From Cristatella mucedo (lineage: Eukaryota > Bryozoa > Phylactolaemata > Cristatellidae), in the NCBI GenBank assembly GCA_009760855.2, contig WPIO01000005.1:11882001-11946000 (forward strand): a DNA stretch of 64,000 nucleotides. Direction: 5' to 3'. This document shows, piece by piece, positions 43,812 to 55,560 of this stretch. The notes beneath the pieces were generated by a model, which did no database searches, had not been told where the DNA came from, and was given only the letters and a program-made list of their open reading frames with translations. Each line of letters begins with the position of its first letter. Positions within the stretch are counted from its first letter, which is position 1. A program made the translations under genes and the position numbers.

Positions 43812-43877
43812 GCTCTACCATACGTATGTCTACTGATCGTGATGTTGTTCTTTATATACGCAATCATAGGAATGCAA
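43812..43877 (+). CDS. Cav2: Cav2 exon: IVS5
   Basis: A 66-nt exon reading ALPYVCLLIVMLFFIYAIIG, then MQ, the conserved IVS5 core. The acceptor is CATTTTAG and the donor GTAAGT; phase 0 in and out. The following intron of about 8 kb holds the near-complete LINE. Confidence 0.96.
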
Positions 43878-44371
43878 GTAAGTATTTAATGCGTATATAC
43901 CTTTGTATTTCAGAATCTAGAACTACATAATTTAATCCTGAAACCATTAAGACGATATTTTTTGACCACGGACATTTTTTCTTGCATGGAGAATATATTC
44001 TCAATGTTGGTGACATGTCAGAAACTCATTTATTGAAGTATCAATTCGATTTAAACAGCTACTGCAGGTCTCGTGAGTTTGTCACTCTCAGTTAATAACC
44101 ATGAATGTTGGTTACCGCGTAAAGGGGTTCTTGAAATTGGTCAGGTTTGATCCTGCTGCTGCAACGGGCTGTAGCGGTTCGTGAAGTAAATTTCTTTGCC
44201 GCAAACACGGCGCACAGAACACATGCTAATCGTTGCGTACGCTTGACTGATAACAGTAGAGTGGGTGTTTTCGAAGTACAGCTAGTAGCAGATGCAATGC
44301 ACGCAGATATACGACAGTAGGACAGCACCTCTACAATCAAGAACGCAAATACCTAAATAACAATACTAATA

Positions 44372-44480
44372 TTAGGTCGTTTCTACAGCACCCTATAAGA
44401 TAAGAGAGCTGAATACCTACCTATCTAAGCGCTTTACAATTAGCTGCTAAAAAGAAATTTAAAATGGTTAAAGACATTCA
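44372..44480 (-). repeat. LINE family 4 tail
   Basis: TAAGCGCTTTACAATTAGCT, GCTAAAAAGAAA matches GAGCGCTTTACAACTAGCTG, CTAGAAAAAAT at 55250. It lies just outside the 3' end of the near-complete LINE A, and the rest of a family 4 element is found past that LINE's other end. Confidence 0.6.
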
Positions 44481-44504
44481 CGGTATTGCCCAAAAAGCAC
44501 GCAT

Positions 44505-47500
44505 AATAATAATAACAATATTGCACTTGATAAAGCACCCTTAGAGAACTTAATCTCTTTCTAGGCGCTTTACATTTGCTGCAAAGTGATATGCAATTGA
44601 ATAGTAAGTAAAATCATGCTTGAAAAACAAACAAAATGAATAATATGGTTAGGGGTGACATGCACAGGGTCAGCATGCAAATGTGGTTAATGGCAGCATG
44701 CACAGTGTCAGCACGCATAAGCACATCAACGACGAATCACAGGGACCCACTAAATGCTGTCCTAAATAGTGTGTTTTTAAGTTTTTTTAAATGTGGTCAG
44801 GTCATGGGATGTTCTGACGCAGGTCGGGAGGGAGTTCCAGGCTTTGAGAGCATACGAACTGAATGCACGGTCTCCAAAGGATTTAAGGTTTGTACGAGGT
44901 ATTTCCAGACTGTTGGATTCCGAAAAGCGGGTGGTACGATGCTTGGCCTGATGGGGTAGTATATCTGACAGATAGGCTGGAGCCATAGAATGAAGAGACC
45001 TAAAAGTGAGCGACAAAACCTTGAAGTCAATCCGTTGCTTGACTGGTAGCCAGTGCAGGTCGGCGAGAAGTGGAGTAATGTGGCAACTGCGAAGCTCACG
45101 ACAGACAAGCCTAGCTGCCGAGTTTTGCACCAGCTGCAATCGCCTGATCGCACATGCTGGTAGGCCAGTAAGCAGTGAGTTGCAGAAGTCGAGACGGGAT
45201 GTCACGAATGCATGGACCAACTTGGACGTGGTATCCTTATCTAAACAAGCCCGAATTTTAGCAATGTTATGAAGCTGAAAATAGGAAGACTTGACTGTGG
45301 AGCTGATGTGGTCGTCTAACGAGAGGTCGCTTTTGAATATGACACCTAGATTTCGAGCTGATTCAACTGGAGATATGCTGGCAGAGCCAATTTTGAAAGT
45401 CAGCCTTTCCAATCTCTGAATCACACTGGGTTTGCCCATAACTAGTAAGTTAGTTTTTTCATCGTTTAGTTTTAGAAAATTTGCTGCCATCCATATGCGG
45501 ATGTCATCAATGCATGCAGCAAGTGAGTTGAGAGAATTTGAGGTCTTCGAAGGCTGGGAGGGATCAAAGCAAAGGTACAACTGAGTGTCATCCGCATAGA
45601 AGTGAAAGCCTAGATTGTGCTTGGCAATCACATCAGCAAGAGGCAGAGTATAAACTGTGAAAAGAACCGGACCTAGCAGGGAGCCCTGAGGTACTCCATA
45701 TTTCAGAGGTACTTCAGATGGTCTTTGTCCATTCACGTCAATACTCTGGAGTCTCCCAATGAGATAGGATCTGAACCACTGCAGAGCCGTGCCAGTGATG
45801 CCCAGGCGAGATGAGAGGCGCTCTAGAAGTACTTTGTGATCGATGGTATCAAAAGCTGCCAAAAGATCGAGCAAAACAAGAAGAGACACTCTACCCATGT
45901 CTGCATTCCTAAGTAGGTCGTTGTATACCCGAAGCAATGCTGACTCTCGGAGTGATTAGCTCTAAAGCCAGACTGGAACTTACTAGCAAGGTGTGAGGTT
46001 TCGATATAGGAGTTCAGCTGGTCTGCCATGACCCGTTCCAATGTCTTTGATAGGCATGGTAGAAGGAAGACTGGACGATAGTTGCTTAAGTTCTCTTGGT
46101 CTAGTGTTGCTTTCTTGAGAAGTGGCCTGACTACAGCTTTTTTGAAAGGTGCTGGGGCCTGACCTGAGGCTAATGACATATTAATAATGTTGGTTATGCA
46201 TGCAAGCAGCAGATCAATGCAACGTAGGGGCAGGACAGTGGGAATAGGGTCCAGTGGACTTGTTGTCTTCTTTGATTGAGATACGAACTTTAGGACTAGA
46301 TCACTACGGACCTGCTTAAATGCAGACATTGAGGCGCAGTCAGGAACCGAGGAACAGCATTCTAGTGGGAAGGTTGTCATCGCAGGGATGGATTCCCGGA
46401 TCTTGTCTATCTTCTGCACAAAGAATCAAGAGAAGCGATCGGCTAGATCATCACAAGGATCATCAGGTAATGAGCTAACCTGGGAACGGTTGAGGAGATG
46501 GTTTATTGTCGACATCAGCATTTTTGGATTGTGCATCTGTGATTCAACAATGTTTCTATAGAAGCTAGACTTGGCCTTTGCTAGGATCGATTGGTACGAC
46601 ATACAGTAGTCTTCATATGCCTGTCGATTTACAGTTAGTCCGGATCTTTTGTATGCCTTTTCAAGCTTTTGTTTAGTAGACTTGGCTAGTTTAATGTCTG
46701 TGGTAAACCATAGGCCGTCTGGGCGGGGGTGCACAGTGTGCTTTGTCAGAGGTGCAAACTCGTCGAGCGTGTCAGCTAGTGTCGTGTTGTTGCAATCTAC
46801 CCGTGATGACAGATCGGAGGGAGGACTGAGCAGCAGAGGTGAAGCAGATATTCTCGCACGGACAGCATCGATGTCAAGGGTCTTGAGGTTTCGCGATTCA
46901 CAGGTTATTTTAGAGGAAGATGTGGGCACACACTGTAGATTGAATGAGATCTGAATGTGGTCAGATAAGCAGGATTTGGTGATAATTGGTGATGACAAAG
47001 TGTAGTTATTAAAATTAAAATTTGGTCAAGTGTGTGACTCTTGATGTGGGTAGGGCCATGCACATGAGCCACAAGAGATAATGAGTCAGTCAATGCACGA
47101 AATTCGGTGCTGAAAGCGTCAGATAAGTTATCAAAGTGAACGTTGAAATCACCCATAACGAGGAAGGATCGATTTCTTGCACACAGAATCGAAATGAGAT
47201 CGGAGAAATCTGAGATAAAGGAGGATTTGGTACCTGGTGGTCGATAGACTACTGCCACTATCGGTAGCTTGTTTTCGGGTGAGACCAGGACAATTGATTC
47301 AAAAGACTGCTTCGAGGGTACCGCAAATGGCTTGAAGTTGAATTTCGAGCGCACGATAATAGCAACTCCACCTCCAGTTTTGATTGATCTAGGGGTATGA
47401 AAGAACGAGAAACCAGATGGAGTAGCGTCTTTAATTGTCGGGCAGTTTATCGATTTCTGCCAAGTTTCAGTTAGGGCGAGCAGATCGATACCATTTTCAG

Positions 47501-47930
47501 AAATAAGGTCGTTTATTACTAGAGGTTTATTGCACATTGAGCGAGGATTCCAGAGGCAAGCATTAAGTCTGGCCGATTGGGTTACAACAGGCCTGATGAC
47601 CACTAAGTTAGAGAGACTTACAGTGACGCATGCGGGGGAGCGTGCTGAGCGGTTCGAGACAATGCTAGGAATACCAAACGAGCGGCGTCTGAGCTGGCGG
47701 TTCCGGCCACCGCGGTGGCTACGGGGTGCTTTCCTTTTGTTAATGCATAGTTCATGAATCTGAGCAACAACATTAATATCTAGGAATGCATTTGATCTAC
47801 GATGACGAAGCGATAGCAGCTGCTGACGATCATAACTAACAAGCAGATTACTAGCCGCCGGCGTAGCTAAGGCAGCCGCCGGCGTGGGAGACCCAGCAGC
47901 CCGAAGCGATAAGCGTTTATATGTCCATAG
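44505..47930 (-). mobile_element. Near-complete L2/CR1-like LINE (family A), antisense in a Cav2 intron
   Basis: A non-LTR retrotransposon of about 3.4 kb. Minus-strand order: an N-terminal segment (YDRQQLLSLRHRRSNAF and an arginine-rich stretch), AP-endonuclease (LLALTETW, VVYRPPG, MGDFNVHFD, SHTLDQIL), then reverse transcriptase (LSNYRPVFLLP, VLLDLLAAFDTIDHKVLLER, GVPQGSLLGPVLFTVY, FHFYADDTQLYLCF, MAANFLKLNDEKTNLLVMGK) and the C-terminus (HWLPVKQRIDFKVLSLTFRS). The coding frame has three visible breaks: frameshifts near 47000 and 45945, and a stop near 46423. The 3' UTR ends with the AGCGCC hairpin and a TTATTATTAT tail. It is inactive as it stands, but few lesions imply a fairly recent insertion. 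Confidence 0.92.
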
Positions 47931-47999
47931 GCACGTAATTTCTTACGCGCTACGGTCAAATAACAATCAGATTAAGTTTAAACAGGTCTTAGCTGTATC

Positions 48000-49130
48000 G
48001 TTTCCGTATACGATGTTCACAAGAACTTTGGTTTTCGGAAGAGTTCTGTAACGAACACGAAAGCATGACTACACAAATATATCTATTAAACCAACATTCA
48101 AGAGCTTAAACAATTCTAGCGGCCGCAGGATTTTGGCCACCCTTATTAGTAACATGCATTGAATTACGCACATGCACTCAAAACAACGAGAAAAAAGGAC
48201 AAGTTTAATTAGATTATGGAAAAGCTGAGCGGATTAGATACGTCTTTAGCTTAAACGGAAATGATGCAATAGTTACTGCAGGCGGTGGCAGAAGCCGGAA
48301 GAGAGTTCTGGACGTTTTTTTGGACAAAAATCAAAGCCAGATCACCAAAAATTTTTAATTTAATTCGAGAAACGGCGAGACGACTAGAAGCCGAGAAGTG
48401 GATAGATCGAAAGCATTTTAGAAGAGCAAGGAGGTTGGACAGGCAGACTAGTGAAAGTGATTGTGACGAGTTGTCGTACAGAGAGAGAATCTCGAAGTCG
48501 ATTATATGCTTGATTGGGAGCCAGTCAAGCTCCGATTGAAGCGGTCTGCTACGCAGTTGAAGAACCCGACGAGACGAGCCATCGAGTTTTGCACCACTTG
48601 CGGACGACTGAAGTCGTAGGCCGGGAGTCCTTAATATCATGAATTGCAGCAATCTAGATACGATGTCACAAACGCTTCAATTAGTTTTCTGTCTTACATT
48701 TGTCTGAGTAAGCCCTTATTCTGGCAATGTCCCTGAGCTGAAAGTAGGTCGACTTGACAGTGGTGGCAATGTATTCATCCAACGAAAAGGAGTTTCGAAA
48801 AAGTCGCGCCAGGTCACAATATCCTACTTGAACGATTGAGAACAAAGATCGATCCAGCGGAATAGGCTCTGGTGTCATTCGAATCTTACCCAATCATGTT
48901 CAGTCCGTTTCGTGCGGTAGTCATATCTCATCCAGCAGACCATTAATTCAGCCGCATGCCTGTAATATCGCCTGAGTAGGATCTCCTCTTTGTAATCGCT
49001 TTCACAATCGCAATCTATTTCACTAGTTTTCGTTCTCGGCGTTTTGCCGTTCCGCAAATGCCTAGAATGTGGAAAAAGTAAATAGGGCCCAATAAGATCG
49101 GCTACCACTTCTAGGCTGACATTACCCAGC
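48000..49130 (-). repeat. LINE family 4 fragment (RT C-terminus and 3' region)
   Basis: Minus-strand peptides NSFSLDEYIATTVKSTYFQL, RDIARIRAYSDK and ELDWLPIKHIIDFEILSLYD identify the RT C-terminal half. The 3' side (AAAAAGGACAAGTTTAATTA, ATGATGCAATAG) matches 55465-55550. It has several breaks. It may be the older element into which LINE A inserted. Confidence 0.75.
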
Positions 49131-49144
49131 TCTTTTTGTCATTT

Positions 49145-50160
49145 AAGCCACCGGAATCTGCTGCAGCGACCAATAAACTGAATGCCCTCCTTTCAGGCAT
49201 TTGTTCCTGGATATCTGCTGATTTTTTTAAGCTCAGCGATTATACAGAGGAGCTCTTACTCAGGGTCATTATAGGCATGCGGCTGGACAAAGAAACTTCG
49301 CCCTTCTAATTGGTGGTGCTGTAGTGTGACGGTCAGCATGTGCTTGTTTCTCTTTGAACAGTACTCGATGTTTAAAAGTTTTATTCAGAAGACCGATTCC
49401 AATTTTATTCGGCTCTTTATATCCCTGTCCAAAATTAGGGACCGCCTACCATATGGCTGGCTGAAAATCTTACTATGATTTTATTCGGTTTTCTGATGCT
49501 CTGCTTAATAAAAACTATTAAGCCCCATACAGCTGGTGCTGAATATGGCTGCAAGTGTAGTCAACAAAGCCCAGAGGTTTGGCCATGTGTCACCTTCGAT
49601 GAAAGAGCACGCTAGCTTACGGTTGGCAAGTGGAAACAGAGCAAGATTCTTATTCTAACCCACATGCCCCACAATATTTTGGCTCCTTCATACCTAGCAG
49701 AATACTGCAACAGGTTCAACCTCCTCGTGCCCGCTGGTGCTCTATGGACACAAAATTAACAGTTCCATATTTTCGATTAGAGACGTTTGGCGACAGAAGC
49801 TTTTGAGCCGCATGGACTCGACCGTTGAACTCAGATCACAATTCATACGTAACGATATCATCTCTACTGCTGCCGACTCTGACAAACCCTTTTCTAGCCT
49901 TCATTGGCTGCTGTTTTGATGCTGCTCACTTCCTCTACTGCCCTCATCACCGAGCTATACTTCTCACTTTCTCTGGGTTACGTTAGATGGAGTCATTTGG
50001 CTAAAGTGTGCGAACCAATGAAAGTTGCTTAGAATTTGAATCAGCTATGGACAGCACTCGTTCGCAATCCCCACCATTGTTTTTTGACTTCGTGGCTATA
50101 TGAAGTCATATATATATGTATATGACTCTGTGGACTTACTGACGGATATACCTACATACA
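49145..50160 (+). repeat. LINE family 2 fragment (RT palm to 3' end)
   Basis: Plus strand translates ATNKLNALLSGICSWISADF (RT palm after YADD), then ILTHMPHNILAPSYLAEYCN and LETFGDRSF. It ends GACTCTGTGGACTTACTGAC, GGATATACCTACATA, the family 2 end. It is broken and decayed. Confidence 0.72.
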
Positions 50161-50480
50161 AGCGTCACTGAAGTGAAGCCAGATGAGCTAATTTTAAGGA
50201 TGAGGTCGCCCAAATTCAGAGTGACACATTGCTTGCCCATTGTTAAAGAGTTCGCAGGATGAGTCCAGCTACAAGTGTTTTGAGCCTTGTTTAGTTGGGC
50301 TTCAAAAGGGATAAAACACTGAGATGTGAGGGCGGAGTGCTGAGAGGCTACTAGGAGAATGCGAAACCACCGCCTAAACAGGGGTGCAGACATGGTGTTC
50401 CGTGAGCAGCATGCTGGTGCTATTCCTAAATCCTTAAAGTACATCGGTTCGTAGAGGAAGACGAAAAAAATAGCCTTCAG
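50161..50480 (-). repeat. Possible LINE RT remnant
   Basis: Minus-strand peptide ANSLTMGKQCVTLNLGDLIL, then KISSSGFT, is a distant echo of LLVMGKPSVIQRLERLTFKI, then GSASIS in family A. Similarity is weak. Confidence 0.4.
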
Positions 50481-51847
50481 CCACAATCCTTGAAATGCTG
50501 TTGCAGCCCCGCACGAAATCAGAAGGGCCTTTCATATGTAGAGCGTCGTCCACTCATCTAAAGCCGCCGATACTCGAGTTTCGCTCCACGAATGAAATGA
50601 GGAAGACGATCTGGGAAAGAAGATGGCTGACCGAGCCGTCGGAGACAAAGCTTTATCTGCGGGGCTGGGTCAGCATGCAGCGTGCCACTGGCAGCTGCTC
50701 TTTCTAAGCCTTCGAAGCTCGTCTGTAACAACCAAGGTCGTGAGCTCGAGCCCTACGAGCATTTATAAAGTACCTGGCTGAAGGCTAAGCTCTCTTGTAG
50801 CGCCATAACAAATAGAGTGTTATTTTCTCCGGACACTTGAAGGCTGATCTGTGCCTGGCCATATGTTCAAAACCAACAAGAAAAGATAGCTGCGGCTGTT
50901 TCTGTAGGGCAGACATAGCAGCTGAAAATAAAAAAGTTGCTGACCATCTTTGTGCTGCTTGACGATATCTTTCCTCAAACTCATTTAGAGAACGAATAGT
51001 CCTATGATTCGTTGCAAATCGCACTAATGAGTTGGTAACATTTCAAGAATGGTAAATTAAGATATTCATTTACACAGAAAGGTAGAAGGCCTTCATTTAG
51101 AGTAATTGCACGCAGCTGCACATGCCTGAGCAAAACCTGCATACAAGGCATACAAGGACACAAGGCATACAAGGACATTGGGTTTCAGTATACAAATTGG
51201 TCATACTTATCGATGCAAATTCTGTTGATTTTATACTTAATGCTTTTATATAAATGTCTCTCTCTTAAAATCCATATATATGAATATATATATATATATA
51301 TATATACACGTAGTTGTTTTATATTATTGACCAGTTTATGCAACATCCATTGCCAGAAGCAGATCTGGATTAGCTGGCCGCTACGAACGCGCATGCCGTA
51401 TTATTTAGCTTTCCTGATTTCAATGGCTTAATGTAGTAATTCTCAGTATACGACGTAGCTGGAAATTAATTTTTATGCTTGTATGACTTGACGTTCTTTG
51501 AGAGGTTTTTACAGCATAATCTATTACACACTTTGAGGAGCGTTACACAACAATCAAAAAGGTAGAAAGAGCCAGATCGAATGACAAAAAATGACAAAAT
51601 ATAAAAATAAGCATAAATTATGTATGAAAAGAGATTTATCTGATAGAGGATTTTTCATGCATTACTGACCCTAGGTTTCTCCTATCGGGCTATTATTATT
51701 CTTTTTCCAAATGTAAGAAAATCCGCGATATGCTTGCCCAACTTTTTAGGACTGTATACATTTATTAATACTCATTCACTAAACCTGCCAACGTTGTCAT
51801 AGTACTTGCATCCGTCCAAGTACCCGGCAATTTGCTTGTCTTTCCAG
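50481..51847. other. Intron; one SINE fragment and an AT tract, otherwise unidentified
   Basis: Contains the SINE A fragment at 50727-50823 and TATATA at 51284-51306. A tandem echo (GGCATACAAGGACA) occurs twice near 51145-51178. Confidence 0.45.
50727..50823 (+). repeat. SINE family A fragment
   Basis: AACCAAGGTCGTGAGCTCGA, GCCC (B box), AAAGTACCTGGCTGAAGGCT, AAGCTCTCTTGTAGCGCC, AACAAATAGAGTG. The 5' head is missing. Confidence 0.7.
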
Positions 51848-51939
51848 CTTTTTGGAAATATAGATCTCGGGACTGACGGCGCTTTAAACAGGCACAGCAA
51901 TTTTCAGAGTTTTTTATCTGCCCTTCTATTACTGTTCAG
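51848..51939 (+). CDS. Cav2: Cav2 exon: domain IV pore approach
   Basis: It reads LFGNIDLGTDGALNRHSNFQ, then SFLSALLLLFR, matching [31 protein letters not shown]. The acceptor is CTTTCCAG and the donor GTGAGA; phase 0 in, 2 out. Confidence 0.95.
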
Positions 51940-52109
51940 GTGAGAAGAGCTTGCAGCCCCATGGAGGCTTTCTGCAATAAATTTAGGCAAACCTGACATA
52001 TCGCTCGCTGGAAGAGTTTTGTAGTGCTAGCCGTAGTCACAGTTCGTCTGATTTTGTAGCGGGTTAATTTCTTTCAACTCACATGAAAAGCCAAAGTGCT
52101 ATATTTCAG

Positions 52110-52260
52110 GTGCGCCACTGGCGAAGCGTGGCAGAACGTCATGCTTGCTTGTAAATCTGAATCACCTTGCGACGAGAGATCTGGTCTCAAGAAAGGTGAA
52201 TGTGGCACCGACATCGCATACGTTTACTTCACGAGCTTCATTTTTCTCTGCTCGTTCCTG
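52110..52260 (+). CDS. Cav2: Cav2 exon: domain IV pore loop and start of IVS6
   Basis: It reads [20 protein letters not shown], a lysine/glycine-rich turret, then [20 protein letters not shown] and L. GEAW is the fourth filter glutamate. The acceptor is ATATTTCAG and the donor GTAAAT; exit phase 0. Confidence 0.96.
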
Positions 52261-52819
52261 GTAAATGCGGCGTTGCGGCTATGTATTAACAAACCGATTT
52301 TCTCGTTGTGGAGCCGTGTAAGGTGCAGTGATCAAGAACCACGCGTGAGCGAAGCGTCACCCGGCCGCAAGTCGCGGAATGAAAGGTCATCTACTTCTAC
52401 TCGAAATGAGCCAAATTGACGCGAGTCTTCGCCAGACCCCGCCTGTGAGAAGCATAAGAAGATAGGCCGACGGAAATTGGAGGTTTTCATGTTCTTCCCA
52501 TCTGCAATACATTCACCTAGCCCGCAGCAGTTCATCTTTTCCTCCCATTCATTTGGCATTCTGCCCACAATCATTTAAACTCCAAGAGCCCGCTTGCTAC
52601 TCACCCTGCACCAAGCTTGGCAACCCAGTAGCTCGTTTGAGCCGACTGAAACAAGCTCATTGGAACAGCTAACGAAAGCAGTCGAAAACATTCACGAGAC
52701 GTATCCTGGTGACTAGCTGCACCAGTTGCGAGTTTTGTAGTCGTCCAGTATGCAACCCTAGATTAGCCTGCACTGACTTAGCTTCGACGTCAACAATAAA
52801 GGATCTCAATGAGAAATGA

Positions 52820-52975
<156 letters not shown>

Positions 52976-53361
52976 TGAGTGCTTGGCGACAGCGAGGACC
53001 CGCGAACTCAGCTCCCAGGCTTTCAAATGAACTGGAGTGGGCGAGCTTTTGTCAGAAGTAGTGTATGGTCTTTTCCCGTAGTCTGCCTCTAAAGCTGATA
53101 GTTTCTTAGCCAATTGTTTATTGATTGCACTTACAACACTTCATTACCTCTAAATTACTCTTTGGCTAGGAAATGTGCACAGCCAAAACGCTTGTGAGAA
53201 AACCAAACCCTTAAGTTGGCCGAGTCCTGCAAAATAACAGGAGAAACATTGCAGAAAGACCAAGGTTATGCGGGTGAAAGTATTTCGCGAGAAATTGATA
53301 TCATTTAAACTTTCTTTTTAAATCGGCATATAAATGCAAAAACTGCCTTTGATTTTATTTT

Positions 53362-53518
53362 AAATGATTCATTTATATAGGGCCAAAAGAGAACTTAATC
53401 TCCATTCAGGTGCTTCATATATGCCACAGGGCTTGAGCCCACGAATTGGATCGGCATCTGCATTAACCTTGACCTTGGTCGAGGCATGCATCTTAATCAC
53501 TGGGCTAAACAATCATTC
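53362..53518 (-). repeat. SINE family A copy
   Basis: Minus-strand: TTTAGCCCAGTGATTAAGAT, GACCAAGGTCAAGGTTAATG, CGTGGGCTCAAGCCCTGTGG (B box), GAAGCACCTGAATGGAGATT, AAGTTCTCTTTTGGCCCTAT, ATAAATGAATCATTT. Confidence 0.82.
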
Positions 53519-54370
53519 GAGCCACTGTATGGCATGCACAAATAATAATGCAATGTCAAAGGCTGGCATCTATTTTTACAAGGAAAGGCAAAACACAACC
53601 ATTTTAAATATCGCATTATTAAAGCCTATGACAATTGTTTGCTCCCATAAAATAGCTATTGCCAGTCTGCTGATTAAAGCACTCTGTCAGAACTTGAAGT
53701 ATATTAGTGCGACGTTGCTACTTTTTACTGAAATAACATAGCTAATGAACCCAAAATAAAAACATTAAGTAAGAATGTAGACCCACTAGCGCATCACGTT
53801 ACTTTTTATTTAGAAAAATCACTTGCCTGTTCTCATTTTCCGTGCCTATGGACTAATTGCCTTCACAGGTTCAGCTATGGAAGACTTCTTCCTTGAGTGC
53901 CGATGGCGATCGAGTCCTGGCGTGTCGATGTTAATTGTTAACCAAGTTCACGATTTTGAATACGTTGTGAATTCGTTTCCTTTGATTTTTGCTGTCTTTT
54001 GCATGCATTTACCACGTTAACCTTTAAAATGTTTAAGTCAGTACTTGAAATTCCCAAAGTAGGATTTTGGCCGTTGTGCCTGTAGAAGTGTTTGTAATAA
54101 GATCTCATAACGGAGTATATAGGTATCAGCGGCATGAATAGATAGGATGTTGAATTTTCATACACTCACTAACCCATGGAAATTATGCAATGCTTCAATG
54201 TCACTATGCCTGCAATTACAAATCTTTGCCTGACGATTGTGCTAGAATGGCTGCAATAAATAGGCATACGATTAAGCATCACCATTTATATGTATTTAAG
54301 ATGATGGAGAGTGGCATAGCCAGTAGGGGAAAGTAGGCAGGGGAAATTGCCCCTTCTAGAGTGGGAGCCA
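53519..54370. other. Intron, nothing identified
   Basis: No exon or repeat was recognised. Confidence 0.4.
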
Positions 54371-54556
54371 ATGCCGTGATAGCACACTGGGTAAGGCGGT
54401 TGCTTTCACGACCTCAGGACCGAGGTCGTGGGTTCGATTCCTGATGTGGGCGATTCTTTATCGCCACTGCAAGCAGTGGTGACTGCCGTAAAGGCTCTTC
54501 TGTCGCTATTCAAAAGAGGCGGTTTAATCAGCTAGGATAAATTTTATTTATTTAAT
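54371..54556 (+). repeat. SINE family B, well preserved copy
   Basis: ATGCCGTGATAGCACACTGG, GTAAGGCGGTTGC (A box), GGTCGTGGGTTCGATTCC (B box), CACTGCAAGCAGTGGTGACT, GCCGTAAAGGCTCTTCTGTC, AAAAGAGGCGGTTTAATCAG, then ATTTTATTTATTTA. Best reference copy of the family. Confidence 0.88.
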
Positions 54557-55071
54557 GACCTGGGTCGCCCCCTATGTCTTTGTCCCTGATTGTCACTCGA
54601 GACGAAATTATGTCCTACTTTCAGTTGATGAGCAGCCGTAAAGTGCGTGTTGAATAAAAACTGAAATTGCGCACGATAATTGTTCACTATTTGTGTGTCT
54701 TGCCCTTATATGAAAATATTGGATCCGCCTCTGATATTGGGGACTAATAATATGGATTCTGCAAAAAATTATTCGACACTTCGTGGTGGAAGCTACGTTT
54801 TCTTCTTGAAAACAGAAGATGTGAAGATTTATAGGATTCTTGGATCAAGGATATTTAGGAAGACCGATATTTGTTCACTGCAAACGTCTGTATAGTTACT
54901 ATAGGGAGAATGATAAAGGCAGTACTAATATTTAAGATTGAGCAGAAATGTAGTTTAAATACACCTATATGCACGCGTAATACCTGAGTTGAGCAGCTTT
55001 ATTTTGACGCTAATTGCAGCATTCTTACTATTTCTACATCAGTACTACCTCATAATATAAGCTTATTTCAG
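54557..55071. other. Intron, nothing identified
   Basis: No exon or repeat was recognised. Confidence 0.4.
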
Positions 55072-55168
55072 AGGTTGGATACATTACACCGACATGTATG
55101 AGATGATCAGAACAATGGAGCCACCAGTAGGATTTGGAAGAAAGTGTCCATATCGCTTAGCTTACCAG
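55072..55168 (+). CDS. Cav2: Cav2 exon: EF-hand-like domain, second part
   Basis: It reads [20 protein letters not shown], then FGRKCPYRLAYQ. The family form is [26 protein letters not shown]; here tryptophan replaces the usual R. The acceptor is CTTATTTCAG and the donor GTAAGT; phase 2 in, 0 out. Confidence 0.95.
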
Positions 55169-55189
55169 GTAAGTTCACTGATCAATTGC

Positions 55190-55560
55190 AATGATAATAA
55201 TTAAAAAACGTTTATTGTATAGCACTTCACGAAAACTAGAGCTCTATCTGAGCGCTTTACAACTAGCTGCTAGAAAAAATACCCTTCGGGTAATTGCATG
55301 CACAGTATTAATCTTGGACGAGAATGCCAAAGCGCCCAAGTACCATGTTGAAGTAAGAAAGGTGTGCGAAAGCACCCAAAATGACACTTGGGCCGACCGA
55401 TTAGAAGGAGCACTCGTCAATAGCATTCGCTGAAGCATGGCAAGTAGTTAAGCATGCAGGAAAAAAGACAAGTTCACTGGGGCGACGGGAGAGCTAAACG
55501 GAACAGATGAGTCTCTAGCTGAAACATAAGTGATACAAAGTCGTTGCAGGTAATTAATGA
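55190..55560 (-). repeat. LINE family 4 3' end
   Basis: Minus strand ends AAAGCGCTCAGATAGAGCTC, TAGTTTTCGTGAAGTGCTAT with an AATTATTATC tail. Upstream blocks match 48190-48290. The hairpin stems (AGCGCT, AGTGCT) parallel those of family A. Confidence 0.7.
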
